A DNA stretch of 64,000 nt from Gemmatimonadaceae bacterium (GTDB lineage: Bacteria > Gemmatimonadota > Gemmatimonadetes > Gemmatimonadales > Gemmatimonadaceae), in NCBI GenBank assembly GCA_035606695.1, contig DATNEW010000015.1:62001-126000 (forward strand). The letters run 5' to 3'. Positions 41,380 to 51,161 of this stretch are shown here, one piece after another; position 1 is the stretch's first letter, and each line of letters starts with the position of its first letter. A model generated the notes under the pieces. The model searched no databases and was not told the DNA's origin. It worked only from the letters and a program-made list of their open reading frames with translations. The position numbers and the translations under genes are program-made.

Positions 41380-42837
41380 ATGGCGAGCAAAAAGACTCGT
41401 CGCGTGGTGACGGCGATCAAGCTGTCGAGCCTGCGATCGGAAATCGGCGCGTGGCGCGCCATCGCGGCGAGCGACGCATTCTCCATTCACCGCACGCAGC
41501 TCGAGGACGTGTGCCAAAGCCTCGAGGTGCTCTATACACGCCTCGCTGAATCCTTGCCGGCGAGCGCCGGTGATGATGACACGCTGGACCAAGCCGATGC
41601 TGATCGATTCGACACGCAGCTCCTCGGCGCCTTTCGAATCTGGGAGTTCTATCGCTCGAAGTTCGCGCTGCGACTCGTCGAGCCGCTCCGGACGGAGCTC
41701 GCGCCGTTTGACGAGCTGGCGTGGCAGGCCTACCAGCCGGCGCGAAATCGCGCGGTGGCGAGCGGCGTCGTCCATCATGTCGCACGACGCGAGCCTCCAC
41801 TGGTCTTCACCACGCCGGAACGAAGCGCGTTTGCGAGGCCGCATGGTTTCGGGTACGAGATTGACGAGACCGGGGCGGGCGAAGACGCGACCGCACTGTT
41901 CGACGACATTCTGCGCACGCTACCTGTTCCTCTGATCGGCGTACCGCACTATCAACTTGCGCATTTGCCGCATGGCATCGTCGTCGCGCACGAAGCCGGT
42001 CATCTCGTTGAAGATGATTTTGATCTGACCGGCGAGCTTCAGACGGGCATCGCCGACGCGCTTCGCGCGGCCGCGGCCGGTTCCGTCGACGAAACACTCG
42101 AGGAGCGGATCGCCGCGTGGTCGATTCGGTGGAGAAGCGAAACGTTCGCGGACGTCTATGCGGTGCTCGTCGGCGGTCCGGCGTACGCCGACGTCTTGCT
42201 TGGCATGATCGACGCCGAGCCGAGCATCGTTGCCGAAGAGCGACAACCGGATCTGCACCGCGCCGGGAGTCGGTGGAGCACCTATCCGACGCGGGCACTC
42301 CGAGCCCTCGTGGTTTGCGAGGCCGTGCGCCAACTAGCCGACAGCGCAAGCGAGCCGGCCGGTTTCGCGGCCCTGGCCGACACTGCATACGGCGGTTGGG
42401 CGGCGCGTCACCCGACGCACGCGATGACCGCCTACGAGCGCGACGTCCCGCACGTCGTGCGCGCGCTGATGCACACACCGCTGCGCGCGTTCAAACAGGG
42501 CGCGGAGCGCAAACCCATTGTCGACGTCGTCTCGTTCACGCCGCAAATGGACCGCCGAGCGAGACGCCTCGCGGTGGACGCGAACGGGGGAATTGTGATC
42601 AACAGCAACAGCGTACGAACCCTCTTCGCCGCCGCGGTGTACGCGTTTTCGATCGATCCCGATGCCTTCGCGCAATGCGGGCTCGCACGCTTTCAGAAGA
42701 ATCTCCAGAAGATCAGCGGCCTCGAGGTTCGTGATGCATCCGCGCCGCTCTCCGTGAAGGACCGCGACAAGCGGCACGCAGCCATCGGCCAGCGCCTGTA
42801 CGAACGGCTTGTTCAGGACGGGCGGCGGAGTGAATGA
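41380..42837 (+). CDS. Zincin-like protein with HEAGH motif, fourth gene of the gasdermin operon
   Basis: 485 residues, 3 bp after the preceding stop. The zinc motif is GIVVAHEAGHLVEDDF (H204, E205, H208), and a likely third ligand lies in WRSETFADVYAVLVGG (E254), the gluzincin arrangement. No signal peptide, so it acts in the cytoplasm. I do not recognise the family. Its place in a tight operon with a caspase-like protease and a gasdermin suggests a second protease that either activates the cascade or cuts another target; a non-proteolytic zinc role is possible. Confidence 0.75.
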   Translation: MASKKTRRVVTAIKLSSLRSEIGAWRAIAASDAFSIHRTQLEDVCQSLEVLYTRLAESLPASAGDDDTLDQADADRFDTQLLGAFRIWEFYRSKFALRLVEPLRTELAPFDELAWQAYQPARNRAVASGVVHHVARREPPLVFTTPERSAFARPHGFGYEIDETGAGEDATALFDDILRTLPVPLIGVPHYQLAHLPHGIVVAHEAGHLVEDDFDLTGELQTGIADALRAAAAGSVDETLEERIAAWSIRWRSETFADVYAVLVGGPAYADVLLGMIDAEPSIVAEERQPDLHRAGSRWSTYPTRALRALVVCEAVRQLADSASEPAGFAALADTAYGGWAARHPTHAMTAYERDVPHVVRALMHTPLRAFKQGAERKPIVDVVSFTPQMDRRARRLAVDANGGIVINSNSVRTLFAAAVYAFSIDPDAFAQCGLARFQKNLQKISGLEVRDASAPLSVKDRDKRHAAIGQRLYERLVQDGRRSE

Positions 42838-42891
42838 CGCTCGAGGTGCGGTGAGCTGCTGATAGGCGCATTGGCCAGAACGTGGCAAGGC

Positions 42892-43635
42892 CTAGCGGCG
42901 CAAGAACGCGCGCACCTGTTCGTTGTAGGTCCGAGCCGTCTGAATCCGCTTTCCATCGCGCATCGTGACGACGAACTCGCCGTGTTCCGCCGGCTCGAGG
43001 CGTTGAATGAACTCCACATTCACGATCATCGAGCGATGCACGCGGAGAAACCGCTCCGCCGGCAAGCGCTCGATCACGTGCTTCATCGTGTCCCGCACGA
43101 AGTGCACGCGCCCTCCGGCATGGAGGCGTACGTAGTTCGCCGCCGCGTCGATCCACTCCACGTCGGCCGTACGCACGAAGTACAGATGATTGGTGCCGCG
43201 CACGAGAAAACGCTCCGCCGTGAGAGGGCGCGGCAGCGTGCGCAGCACGTCACTCGTCGCGCTGGGCAACCGGCCGAGTCGCGCTTCAACGCGCTCGATC
43301 GCCCGGTCGAATCGCGATTGATCGTACGGCTTGAGCAGAAAATCCGCCGCGTTCGCGTCGAACGCCGGAACGGCCCGATCGGCAAACGCCGTCACGAACA
43401 CGACGACAGCGGGATTCGACTCTGCCTCGAGCACCTCCAGGACCTCGAAGCCGTCGAGCGCCGGCATTGCCACGTCGAGAAATATTGCATCGGGACGCTC
43501 GGCGACGAGGGCGTCGACGGCTTCCTGGCCATCGCGGCACTCGGCGACGACGATAAACTCCGGATGACGCGCGAGCATCATCCGCAAACGCTGCCGTGCC
43601 AGCGGCTCGTCGTCGGCGATTACGACGCGTCGCAT
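42892..43635 (-). CDS. LytTR-family response regulator
   Basis: 247 residues: receiver domain with ADDE, phosphoacceptor D54 in FLDVAMP and LKPYD, followed by a LytTR DNA-binding domain (about 140-247; DVEWIDAAANYVRLHAGG, RFLRVHRSMIVNVEFIQRLE). It is encoded downstream of the kinase with a 16-bp overlap, a typical pair. It is convergent with the gasdermin operon and separate from it. Confidence 0.92.
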   Translation of the reverse strand: MRRVVIADDEPLARQRLRMMLARHPEFIVVAECRDGQEAVDALVAERPDAIFLDVAMPALDGFEVLEVLEAESNPAVVVFVTAFADRAVPAFDANAADFLLKPYDQSRFDRAIERVEARLGRLPSATSDVLRTLPRPLTAERFLVRGTNHLYFVRTADVEWIDAAANYVRLHAGGRVHFVRDTMKHVIERLPAERFLRVHRSMIVNVEFIQRLEPAEHGEFVVTMRDGKRIQTARTYNEQVRAFLRR

Positions 43636-44711
43636 GAAGAGACCGCAGGGAACGTCCTGTAGGGAATGCGAATTGCCGCGCGCGCACCGCGGCCCGAATC
43701 CGACGCGGACAACTCGAGTCCGCCGCGCGCCCCATACAACTGGGTCAGGCGGGCACGCGTGTTCGCGAGGCCAATCCCGTTCCCCGCGGACGCCGACAAA
43801 CCCGCGCCGTCGTCCGCGATCGTGACCTCCAACGCGCCGTCGTCGCGCCGTGCGACGATGTCGATGCTCCCCGCACCTCGCCGCCTTGCGATGCCATGCT
43901 CGAGCGCATTCTCCAGCAATGGCTGCGTTATGAACGGCGGCACCAACGCAAGACGGGCGTCATCCGACACGTTGACCGCCACAGACAGCCGGTCGGAGAA
44001 CCGGTATCGCATGATCGCCAGATAGCGGTCCGCCAACTCGAGCTCGCGCTCGAGCGTGACCTCCGACTCCGTCCGCTCGAGCGAGATACGCAACAGACTC
44101 CCGAGCTGGGTGAGCATGTCGTCGGCCGCCGCCACGTTCTCGTGCATGAGCGTCGCCGCGGCATTCAGCGTATTGAACAGAAAATGGGGATGGAGTTGGC
44201 CGCGCAGCGCATCCAGTCGCGCTTGCACCAGCTGCGTCGTCAACTCGCCCGCCGCGCGCTCGCGCTCTTGTACTTCCCGATAGTAGCGCAGCGCGTGCGC
44301 CACGCCGACGATCGCAAGAAAGTCGAATGAGACCGGCACGGCGTTGTCGACGAGTGCCAGCCAATATGTCGCCGGCGTCTCGCCGCTCCACCACCGATAC
44401 AGTGGCAACATGATCGCGTACTTCACGGCGATGAATGTGACGATCGCGATCACGAAAACGCCGACGTGCCGCTTCCAATCGCGCGGGACGAGCGGATACC
44501 GATCCACCAACCAGAACAAGGGCGCCACGAACAGCGCGCAGGTGTATTGCTCGAGGAATCGATTCGCGATGTACCCTCGCCAATCGATCACCGTATGCGT
44601 TGCGCCGAAATACGTGAGCGCCGACAGCGCGCCGAGCACGGCGATGGCCGTGTAGATGGCGAATCCGGCCAGGACGACCGTGACCCAGTAGCGAGACGTG
44701 CGCGCGATCAT
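43620..44711 (-). CDS. LytS-type sensor histidine kinase
   Basis: 363 residues from ATG 44711 (a TTG at 44840 would add a non-coding-like leader). Four or five membrane helices in the first 170 residues, a linker helix, then the His_kinase domain with GQLHPHFLFNTLNAAATLMH (phosphorylated His before FLFN) and an ATPase domain (PPFITQPLLENALEHGIARR, GNGIGLANTRARL). It is divergent from the DUF5916 gene and may control it. Confidence 0.9.
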   Translation of the reverse strand: MIARTSRYWVTVVLAGFAIYTAIAVLGALSALTYFGATHTVIDWRGYIANRFLEQYTCALFVAPLFWLVDRYPLVPRDWKRHVGVFVIAIVTFIAVKYAIMLPLYRWWSGETPATYWLALVDNAVPVSFDFLAIVGVAHALRYYREVQERERAAGELTTQLVQARLDALRGQLHPHFLFNTLNAAATLMHENVAAADDMLTQLGSLLRISLERTESEVTLERELELADRYLAIMRYRFSDRLSVAVNVSDDARLALVPPFITQPLLENALEHGIARRRGAGSIDIVARRDDGALEVTIADDGAGLSASAGNGIGLANTRARLTQLYGARGGLELSASDSGRGARAAIRIPYRTFPAVSSCDAS

Positions 44712-44839
44712 GCTTTGAAGATAGGTCGCGTGGGTGCTCGGCCGAGGCCACTCCATCCCCTCGCGCGGCCAGCCAGTCCCCTGGCACATGAGAGATGGCC
44801 TCCGCGATCGCGAACCTCCGTTCACTAACAGGAGAGCCA

Positions 44840-47239
44840 ATGTTCGCGATCGTGTTGTTTGCCGCGCTCGTCGCGGGGAGTCCGTCCAGCATCGTTGCTC
44901 GCCGCTTGCCGCGACCGCCGGCTTTGAACGAGTCCGACGAGTCCTCGATTTGGGCAGGGATTCCGTGTGAGCGGTCGTTTCGCCAATGGAGCCCGCAAGA
45001 GAATGGCGAGCCGAGCTTCCGCACCGAGTTCGCGGTCGCGTACGATGCGCGCAATCTCTACGTGTTCGTGCGCGCGTTCGATCCGGCGCCGAACAGCATC
45101 GTGCACACGCTGTCCCGCCGCGACGGCACGAGCGCCTCCGACGAGATTGGCATCTACCTCGGCACCAGCGGCGACGGTCGCACCGGCTACGAATTCTACG
45201 TCAACGCCGCCGGTGTGCAGCGTGACGCGGCGATCAGTGCCGATAGCCGAGAAGACGTATCATGGGACGGCGTGTGGAGTGCGGCGGTCTGGATCGATTC
45301 GTTGGGTTGGGCGGCCGAGTTCAGCATTCCGTTCTCGCAGCTTGGCGTCTCGGGCGCCGCGGCGTCCCGCCTCGGCTTGTTGGTCAATCGAGCGATTCAG
45401 CGTCGCGGTGAGAATGACAGCTGGCCCGCGTATCATCCAAGCCGTCCGGGGATTGTCTCGCAGTTTGGTGTATTGACGGGGCTCGAGGGAGCGGGCAGCC
45501 CGCATCCGGTCGAGGCGACGCCATTCATTCGTACGATCTCGCATGCCGGCCAGTCGGAGCTCGGCGCGGGCGGCGATGTGCGTCTAGGCCTCGCGCCGGC
45601 CTTCACGCTCAACGCCACGATCCTGCCTGATTTCGGCCAGGTCGAGGCGGATCCGTCGGTCGTGAATCTGTCGCCGGCTGAGACGTTCTTTCCGGAGCAC
45701 CGGCCGTTCTTTCTCGACGGCGCGGGGCCATACACGGTTCCGTTCAATTGCAACGCCGTGAATTGCGGCAGCGATGAATTATTCTATTCGCGACGCATCG
45801 GTCGCGCGCCGCAGCTCGCGGCATTGTACGGCGACGGCTCGGCATTCAACGCGGTGCCGATTCTCTCGGCAGTCAAGCTTACAGGCCGAACCGATGCGGG
45901 GCTGACGATCGCGGCGCTCGGCGCATCCACCGACGGCGCGACGGTGGACGGCAAAACGATCGAGCCGCGCAGTGACTACGCCGTCGCGCGGGTCCAACAG
46001 GATTTTCGCGGGGGACAGAGCGCCGTTGGATTGCTCGGAACGTTCGTTCGGCGCTCGATGAACGAGTGGACGTCGCCTTATCTCGCGCAGAGCGCCGCAG
46101 TCGGCGGCGCAACGTTCCGGCATCGTTTCTTCGACGGTCGATATGAGGTCTGGGGTTCGGCCACCGAATCACGAATCGCGGGGTCGCCGTCGGCCATCAC
46201 GCAGTTGCAGCGGGACGGTGTGCATTTTCTTCAGCGCCCGGGAGCCGGCCTCGACTCGACGCGCGCGGTATTGACGGGCGATCAGGAAGAAGCGGCGGTA
46301 GGGAAGTACGGCGGCGCATTCATGTTCGAGTCGAGTTTCGAGCATCAGTCACCGGGCTACGATTCGAACGACATGGGCTACTTGCAGCGTGCCGACCAAC
46401 GCACGGTGGCCACATGGCTGGACTACACGCTCCGCACGCCGCGCGCGTTCTACAACAATTGGCGTTTCAATTTCAACAAGTGGGATACGTGGAACGCGCA
46501 GGATCAACGGTTGGAGAACGCTGTGAACGCGAACACTCATCTCCAATTTCGAAACAACTGGTGGCTGCGCGGCGGCGCCACGATTGGTCACCTGGGCAGC
46601 GTGGTGTGCGACTTCTGCGCCCGGGGCGGCCCCGCGCTGCGCAGCGATCGAGAGCTGATCCCGTGGTTGACGATTCAGGGCGATCCACGCGATCGCATCG
46701 CGCCGACGTTGCACGGCAATTGGACGATTGCGGACGGCGGCCGCTCGCGCATGCAGAGCGTGAATCCCATCGTCGACCTCCGCCTGTCATCGCGCTGGCA
46801 GGCGACACTCGGAGCGGTGTTCGTGACGAACCACGACAACACACAGTGGCTCGGCAACTTTGGCGGGGACGTCGATACCGTACGTCATGCATTCGCGCGC
46901 CTGACGCAGCGCACGACCGCCATCACCATCCGCTCGAGCTACGCACTCACGCGGGATCTGACGTTTGATGCGTACGTCGCGCCCTTTTTCAGCAATGGCG
47001 CGTATTCCGATGTGCGCGCGTTGAGCGCCACGCCGGCGGCCGAGTCCTACGACGATCGATTCGTTTCGTTCACTCCGCCGGCGGCGGCGCTCGATGGCTT
47101 TCGTGTGAGGAACGAGAGCGTCAATCTCGTGGCCCGGTGGGAGTACCGTCCGGGATCGACCGCGTTTCTCGTCGTGTCACACGACGCGACCGGCACGGCG
47201 TTGACGATGAAGACGACATACCGGCTCACGGCGTTTTGA
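44840..47239 (+). CDS. DUF5916 outer-membrane beta-barrel protein with N-terminal CBM9-like domain
   Basis: 799 residues from ATG 44840, chosen for GGAGAG before it and the signal peptide (MFAIVLFAALVAGSP). The N-terminal domain (WAGIPCERSFRQWSPQENGE, EFAVAYDARNLYVFVRAFDP) is the carbohydrate-binding family-9-like part; DUF5916 follows (TILPDFGQVEADPSVVNLSP, FFPEHRPFFLDGAG) and ends in alternating beta strands with a terminal aromatic. Such proteins are abundant in this kind of bacterium; function unknown. It is divergent from the LytS gene. Confidence 0.87.
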   Translation: MFAIVLFAALVAGSPSSIVARRLPRPPALNESDESSIWAGIPCERSFRQWSPQENGEPSFRTEFAVAYDARNLYVFVRAFDPAPNSIVHTLSRRDGTSASDEIGIYLGTSGDGRTGYEFYVNAAGVQRDAAISADSREDVSWDGVWSAAVWIDSLGWAAEFSIPFSQLGVSGAAASRLGLLVNRAIQRRGENDSWPAYHPSRPGIVSQFGVLTGLEGAGSPHPVEATPFIRTISHAGQSELGAGGDVRLGLAPAFTLNATILPDFGQVEADPSVVNLSPAETFFPEHRPFFLDGAGPYTVPFNCNAVNCGSDELFYSRRIGRAPQLAALYGDGSAFNAVPILSAVKLTGRTDAGLTIAALGASTDGATVDGKTIEPRSDYAVARVQQDFRGGQSAVGLLGTFVRRSMNEWTSPYLAQSAAVGGATFRHRFFDGRYEVWGSATESRIAGSPSAITQLQRDGVHFLQRPGAGLDSTRAVLTGDQEEAAVGKYGGAFMFESSFEHQSPGYDSNDMGYLQRADQRTVATWLDYTLRTPRAFYNNWRFNFNKWDTWNAQDQRLENAVNANTHLQFRNNWWLRGGATIGHLGSVVCDFCARGGPALRSDRELIPWLTIQGDPRDRIAPTLHGNWTIADGGRSRMQSVNPIVDLRLSSRWQATLGAVFVTNHDNTQWLGNFGGDVDTVRHAFARLTQRTTAITIRSSYALTRDLTFDAYVAPFFSNGAYSDVRALSATPAAESYDDRFVSFTPPAAALDGFRVRNESVNLVARWEYRPGSTAFLVVSHDATGTALTMKTTYRLTAF

Positions 47240-47353
47240 GGCCGCTGTCGGCCGGGGTGTGCTCGCACCGCGACGGCGCGTCCTGAGTGATTCCTCCTTT
47301 GTCCGGAAATGGTAAATCCGCTGGCGCGCCGCCGCACGCATTCGCACGTTCCT

Positions 47354-47366
47354 AGTACCTGGTACT
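47354..47366. promoter_or_regulatory. Dyad before padR, candidate operator
   Basis: AGTACC-T-GGTACT, perfect 6-bp arms, 10 bp upstream of the padR ATG at 47377. Other padR genes in the window also have dyads at this position, but with different sequences. Confidence 0.45.
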
Positions 47367-47376
47367 TGGAGAGCGG

Positions 47377-47709
47377 ATGCCGGATGCCGGCATGGACCTG
47401 CTGCAGGGCACACTCGACGTTCTCGTCCTGCGCGCGCTGACGAGGGAACCGATGCACGGCTACGCCGTCGCGCGCTGGATCGGCGACCGCACGCGCGGCG
47501 TGATCGCGGTGGAGTACGCGCCGCTCTACAAGGCGCTGCACCGTCTGGAGCACGACGACTGCGTCAGCGGGTCGTGGGGCGTTTCCGAGAATGGCCGCCG
47601 CGCGCGCTACTATCGCCTCACGGCGAAAGGCCGGTCACGGCTGAAGGCCGAAGACGCCGACTGGCGGCGCTACGCCGCCGCGATCTTTCGGGTGCTCGAT
47701 CCAGCATGA
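47377..47709 (+). CDS. PadR-family transcriptional regulator
   Basis: 110 residues. Winged-helix core: LLQGTLDVLVLRALTREPMH, EYAPLYKALHRLEHDDCVSG, RRARYYRLTAKGRSRLKAE. It overlaps the ADOP gene by ATGA and likely represses this two-gene operon. Confidence 0.88.
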   Translation: MPDAGMDLLQGTLDVLVLRALTREPMHGYAVARWIGDRTRGVIAVEYAPLYKALHRLEHDDCVSGSWGVSENGRRARYYRLTAKGRSRLKAEDADWRRYAAAIFRVLDPA

Positions 47710-50438
47710 GGCGGCCAGCCGACGGCCCACGCCCCGTCTTCCAATTGCCCTGGCGCAGCGCACACCAGATTCGCAGGGACTTCGACGACGAGATCGCGTT
47801 TCACTGCGACATGCGCGTGGCCGATCTCATCGCGCAGGGTATGTCCGAGGCCGACGCGCGTGCGCAGGTCGCACGCGAATCAGGAGATCTCGCCGACGCC
47901 AGACGCTACGTGAGCTCTGCCGATGCCGCCAGCGAACGCGCACGCCACCGGAGAATACGCATGGAACACGTCACTCAGGAACTTCGCCACGCACTGCGGC
48001 GGCTCGCGCGCGAGCGCGCATTCACGCTGACCGCGGTGTCCACGCTCGCACTCGGCCTCGCCGCGTGCGTACTCATGTTCAACATCGTGGATGCGGTGCT
48101 GCTGTCGCCGTTGCCGTTTCGGCAACCGGAGCGCGTCGTCATGGTCTGGCAGTACGTGCCGTCGCTCGGCGCCGGCGACGCGCTGCAGCCGATCGGCGGC
48201 AAGCAACTGACCGTGATGCGCGACAACATGCCGTCGTTCGAGTCGGTCGCCGGATTTCGCGCGCGGCCAATGAACCTCGGCGAGGACGCGCTCCCGGAGC
48301 GCATCGACGCTATTCAAGCGACGGGCGACTTCTTCGCGGCCGTCGGTGTGCGGCCCGAGCTCGGACGCTTCTTCTCTCGATCGGACGAGATTCCGCGAGA
48401 GACGCGACCCGTCGTGCTGTCGGATGCGCTCTGGCGGCGCCGCTTCGGCGGCGACACGCACATCATCGGCCGCACGATCGCACTCAATTCGGAGCCGTAT
48501 GTGGTCGCCGGTGTGGCCCCGCCGGGCTTCGCCTTCCCGCGCGGCGCCGAGATGCCGCCGACGTTCGAGTTTCCCGCGCGCGCCGAGCTGTGGGTGCCCA
48601 TCGCGCCGCCGGCCGGCGGACCGGAGGACATGGCCATCATCGCTCGCCTTCGTCCCGGAACGGCGATCGTCCGCGCGCGCGGCGAGCTGGATCAGGTGAC
48701 GGAGACGATGCGCAAGATCTACCCGGGAGCGAAAGCGTTCTTCGGAACTGAAGCGGTCCCGCTCCGCGAGCAGCTCGTCGGCGAGTCGGCGCGATTGTTC
48801 CTGAGCCTCCTGGCCGCGGTCACGCTCCTGCTCCTCATCGCGTGCGTCAACACCGCGCAATTGCAGTTGGCGCAGCTGCAGCGGCGGCGGAGAGATCTGG
48901 CGGTCCGCGGCGCGTTGGGCGCACCCGCCTGGCGGCTCGTCCTCGGATCGGTCGTCGACGTGCTCGCCGTCGCCTTCCTCGCCGGGGTCGCCGGGACGGG
49001 GATGGCGCTCGCCGGATTTCATGTCGTTCGCGCGCAGCTTTCCGACAAGTTCCCGCTCGTCGCGAATGCGTCCTTCGATATGAGAACACTCATCGTCGCG
49101 CTGACGGCGACCATCGTCGTTGGACTCGCGGCGGGAGTCGGCGCGTCGCTGTTCGGGTCGCGGATTCCCCTCATCGAGACGCTGCGTCGCGGCGGCCGCG
49201 GCATGGGAGCGGCTGCCGGCGCCGAGCGTCTGCGGCGGATTCTCATCATCGTCGAAGTCACGATGGCGGTGGTGCTCGTCGCGATGGCGGGCTTGATGGG
49301 CAAGAGTCTCGCCCGGCAATTACGCACGGAGCTTGGCTTCACGGCACCGAACGGCGTGACGTTCGAGCTGACGCTGCCGCGCAACCGCTATCCGGAACGC
49401 CAAGGCCCGACGTACATGGAGCACCCGGCCGGCGCGCGCTTCATCGCCGCCGCCCTCGAGCAAATACGCGCCATCCCCGGGATCGACGCGGCCGCCATGG
49501 GAAAGCCGCTTCCACTCTCGGGATCTCAGGAATGGACCGTGTTCTCCGCGGAGAATCGGCCCCAGCCTGAGAATGGTCCGATTGTCGGCGCGGACTACAC
49601 GGTCGCAAGCGACGGCATGTTCCGCGCGCTCGGCACGCCGATCATCGCGGGTCGCGACTTCAACACCACGGATCGCGAGGACGGATTGCCGGTGGTGATC
49701 GTGAACCGCGCGATGGAGAAATGGCTTTGGCCTGGCCAGTCGGGGGTCGGCAAGCGGATCAGGTTGGGCGGACCGAAGAGCAGCGCACCGTGGATGACGG
49801 TCGTCGGCGTCGCCGCGGATATGCGACGATACGCGCTCACGGACACGACGCGCCCCGAGATGATCGTGCCGTACACGCAGAAGCCGTATCCAACGTTCAG
49901 CACATTGCAATTCGTGGTGCGGAGCACGTTGCCGGCGGATCATCTCGCGGCGACGATCCAACGCGCCGTCGCGCGCGTCGATCCGACGATCCCCGTCTCC
50001 CGAATTCGGACAATCGATGATCTGATCAGCGACTCGAGTGCGAGCGCACGCTTCGCCTCGCGTTGCATGACGGCGTTCGGCGCGTCGGCGCTCTTTTTGG
50101 CGATGATCGGGTTGTATGGCGTCGTCGCGTACAGCGTGCTGCAGCGTCGCCAGGAATTCGGCGTGCGCCGCGCCTTGGGGGCCTCGGCCGCGCAGATCGT
50201 CGCGCTCGTCGCGCGCGAGGCGAGCGCGCTCACGCTCGCGGGTATCGCCATCGGCGTCGTCGTCGCCCTCGGCGCGGGTTTCGCGATTCGACATCTATTA
50301 TATGGGGTGGCGTCGTACGACGTCCCGACGCTGGCTGGGACGATCGGCGTGCTCGGCGTCGCGGGACTGCTCGCCGCGGTGGCTCCCGCCTGGCGCGCCG
50401 CTCGGGTCGAGCCGCGAACCGCGTTGGAGGAACATTAA
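47706..50438 (+). CDS. ADOP-type MacB/FtsX-like ABC transporter permease
   Basis: 910 residues from ATG 47706 inside the padR stop. N-terminal ADOP domain (IRRDFDDEIAFHCDMRVADL), first helix AFTLTAVSTLALGLAACVLM, two MacB-core domains and two FtsX bundles, ending in PAWRAARVEPRTALEEH. Orphan permease without ATPase. Otherwise ordinary for the family. Confidence 0.87.
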   Translation: MRRPADGPRPVFQLPWRSAHQIRRDFDDEIAFHCDMRVADLIAQGMSEADARAQVARESGDLADARRYVSSADAASERARHRRIRMEHVTQELRHALRRLARERAFTLTAVSTLALGLAACVLMFNIVDAVLLSPLPFRQPERVVMVWQYVPSLGAGDALQPIGGKQLTVMRDNMPSFESVAGFRARPMNLGEDALPERIDAIQATGDFFAAVGVRPELGRFFSRSDEIPRETRPVVLSDALWRRRFGGDTHIIGRTIALNSEPYVVAGVAPPGFAFPRGAEMPPTFEFPARAELWVPIAPPAGGPEDMAIIARLRPGTAIVRARGELDQVTETMRKIYPGAKAFFGTEAVPLREQLVGESARLFLSLLAAVTLLLLIACVNTAQLQLAQLQRRRRDLAVRGALGAPAWRLVLGSVVDVLAVAFLAGVAGTGMALAGFHVVRAQLSDKFPLVANASFDMRTLIVALTATIVVGLAAGVGASLFGSRIPLIETLRRGGRGMGAAAGAERLRRILIIVEVTMAVVLVAMAGLMGKSLARQLRTELGFTAPNGVTFELTLPRNRYPERQGPTYMEHPAGARFIAAALEQIRAIPGIDAAAMGKPLPLSGSQEWTVFSAENRPQPENGPIVGADYTVASDGMFRALGTPIIAGRDFNTTDREDGLPVVIVNRAMEKWLWPGQSGVGKRIRLGGPKSSAPWMTVVGVAADMRRYALTDTTRPEMIVPYTQKPYPTFSTLQFVVRSTLPADHLAATIQRAVARVDPTIPVSRIRTIDDLISDSSASARFASRCMTAFGASALFLAMIGLYGVVAYSVLQRRQEFGVRRALGASAAQIVALVAREASALTLAGIAIGVVVALGAGFAIRHLLYGVASYDVPTLAGTIGVLGVAGLLAAVAPAWRAARVEPRTALEEH

Positions 50439-50551
50439 GCAGCGCCCTCTTGCGCTCAAGTGCGCTTGAGCTCTTAGCCTGTGTTGTCGGATTGGGGAGC
50501 GAAGCGTGATCGCCCCCGCGAACTCGCTCGCTCCGCCGGCGCGGAGGCTTC

Positions 50552-51124
50552 ATGCATCGTTTTCACATCGTCGTCGTATTCGCCTTACTCTGTCCCGGCG
50601 CCCGGATCGCCGCGCAGTCGGATTCACTCAAAGCGTCTCGCAACAACGCCGGAATCGTGCTGTCGGCGCTCGAGCCAATGGCGAAGGGTGTACTCGGCCT
50701 CGCCCAGGCCATGCCCGCGGACAAATATGACTTCGTTCCGACGGCTGGCAGGTTCGCGGGCACACGATCATATGCCGAGCAGCTCAAGCACATCGCGGCT
50801 GACTTGTACCTCGATGGCGGCGCGATCCTTGGCGACCAGTTGCGCGGTAACGTGACGCGAGCCGAAGCGGGCGATCCGAACGTGCGCACGAAGGAGCAGG
50901 TCATCGCGTACGTTCGCGATGCATTCGACTATATGGAGCGCGCCGCTCGCACGATCGACGACGCCAACGAACTGGTGCCGCGCCCCAGCTACGCGCTGTA
51001 CGGTCCGCCGCGTTCTTCACGGCTCCGCATCGCGATCATGAACATCGAGCACACCTACGATCATTACGGGCAACTCGTCGAGTATCTCCGGATGAACGGG
51101 ATCGTTCCGCCCGGCAGTACGTGA
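50552..51124 (+). CDS. Exported DinB-like four-helix protein
   Basis: 190 residues with a signal peptide (MHRFHIVVVFALLCPGARIA). The DinB fold shows in AEQLKHIAADLYLDGGAILG and IEHTYDHYGQLVEYLRMNGI, whose His residues form the expected metal site (H in LKH, H and H in EHTYDH). DinB/YfiT proteins include thiol-dependent transferases, but exported ones are mostly uncharacterised. It precedes a MerR regulator with about 40 bp between them and may be its target. Confidence 0.78.
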   Translation: MHRFHIVVVFALLCPGARIAAQSDSLKASRNNAGIVLSALEPMAKGVLGLAQAMPADKYDFVPTAGRFAGTRSYAEQLKHIAADLYLDGGAILGDQLRGNVTRAEAGDPNVRTKEQVIAYVRDAFDYMERAARTIDDANELVPRPSYALYGPPRSSRLRIAIMNIEHTYDHYGQLVEYLRMNGIVPPGST

Positions 51125-51161
51125 TCGTGGTCCGATCATCACGCTCTCAATGTGAGGCATC

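Noticed and set aside
47880-50294. Long minus-strand frames opposite the third ADOP gene
   Set aside because: Charged low-complexity shadows; the plus strand has the complete permease.
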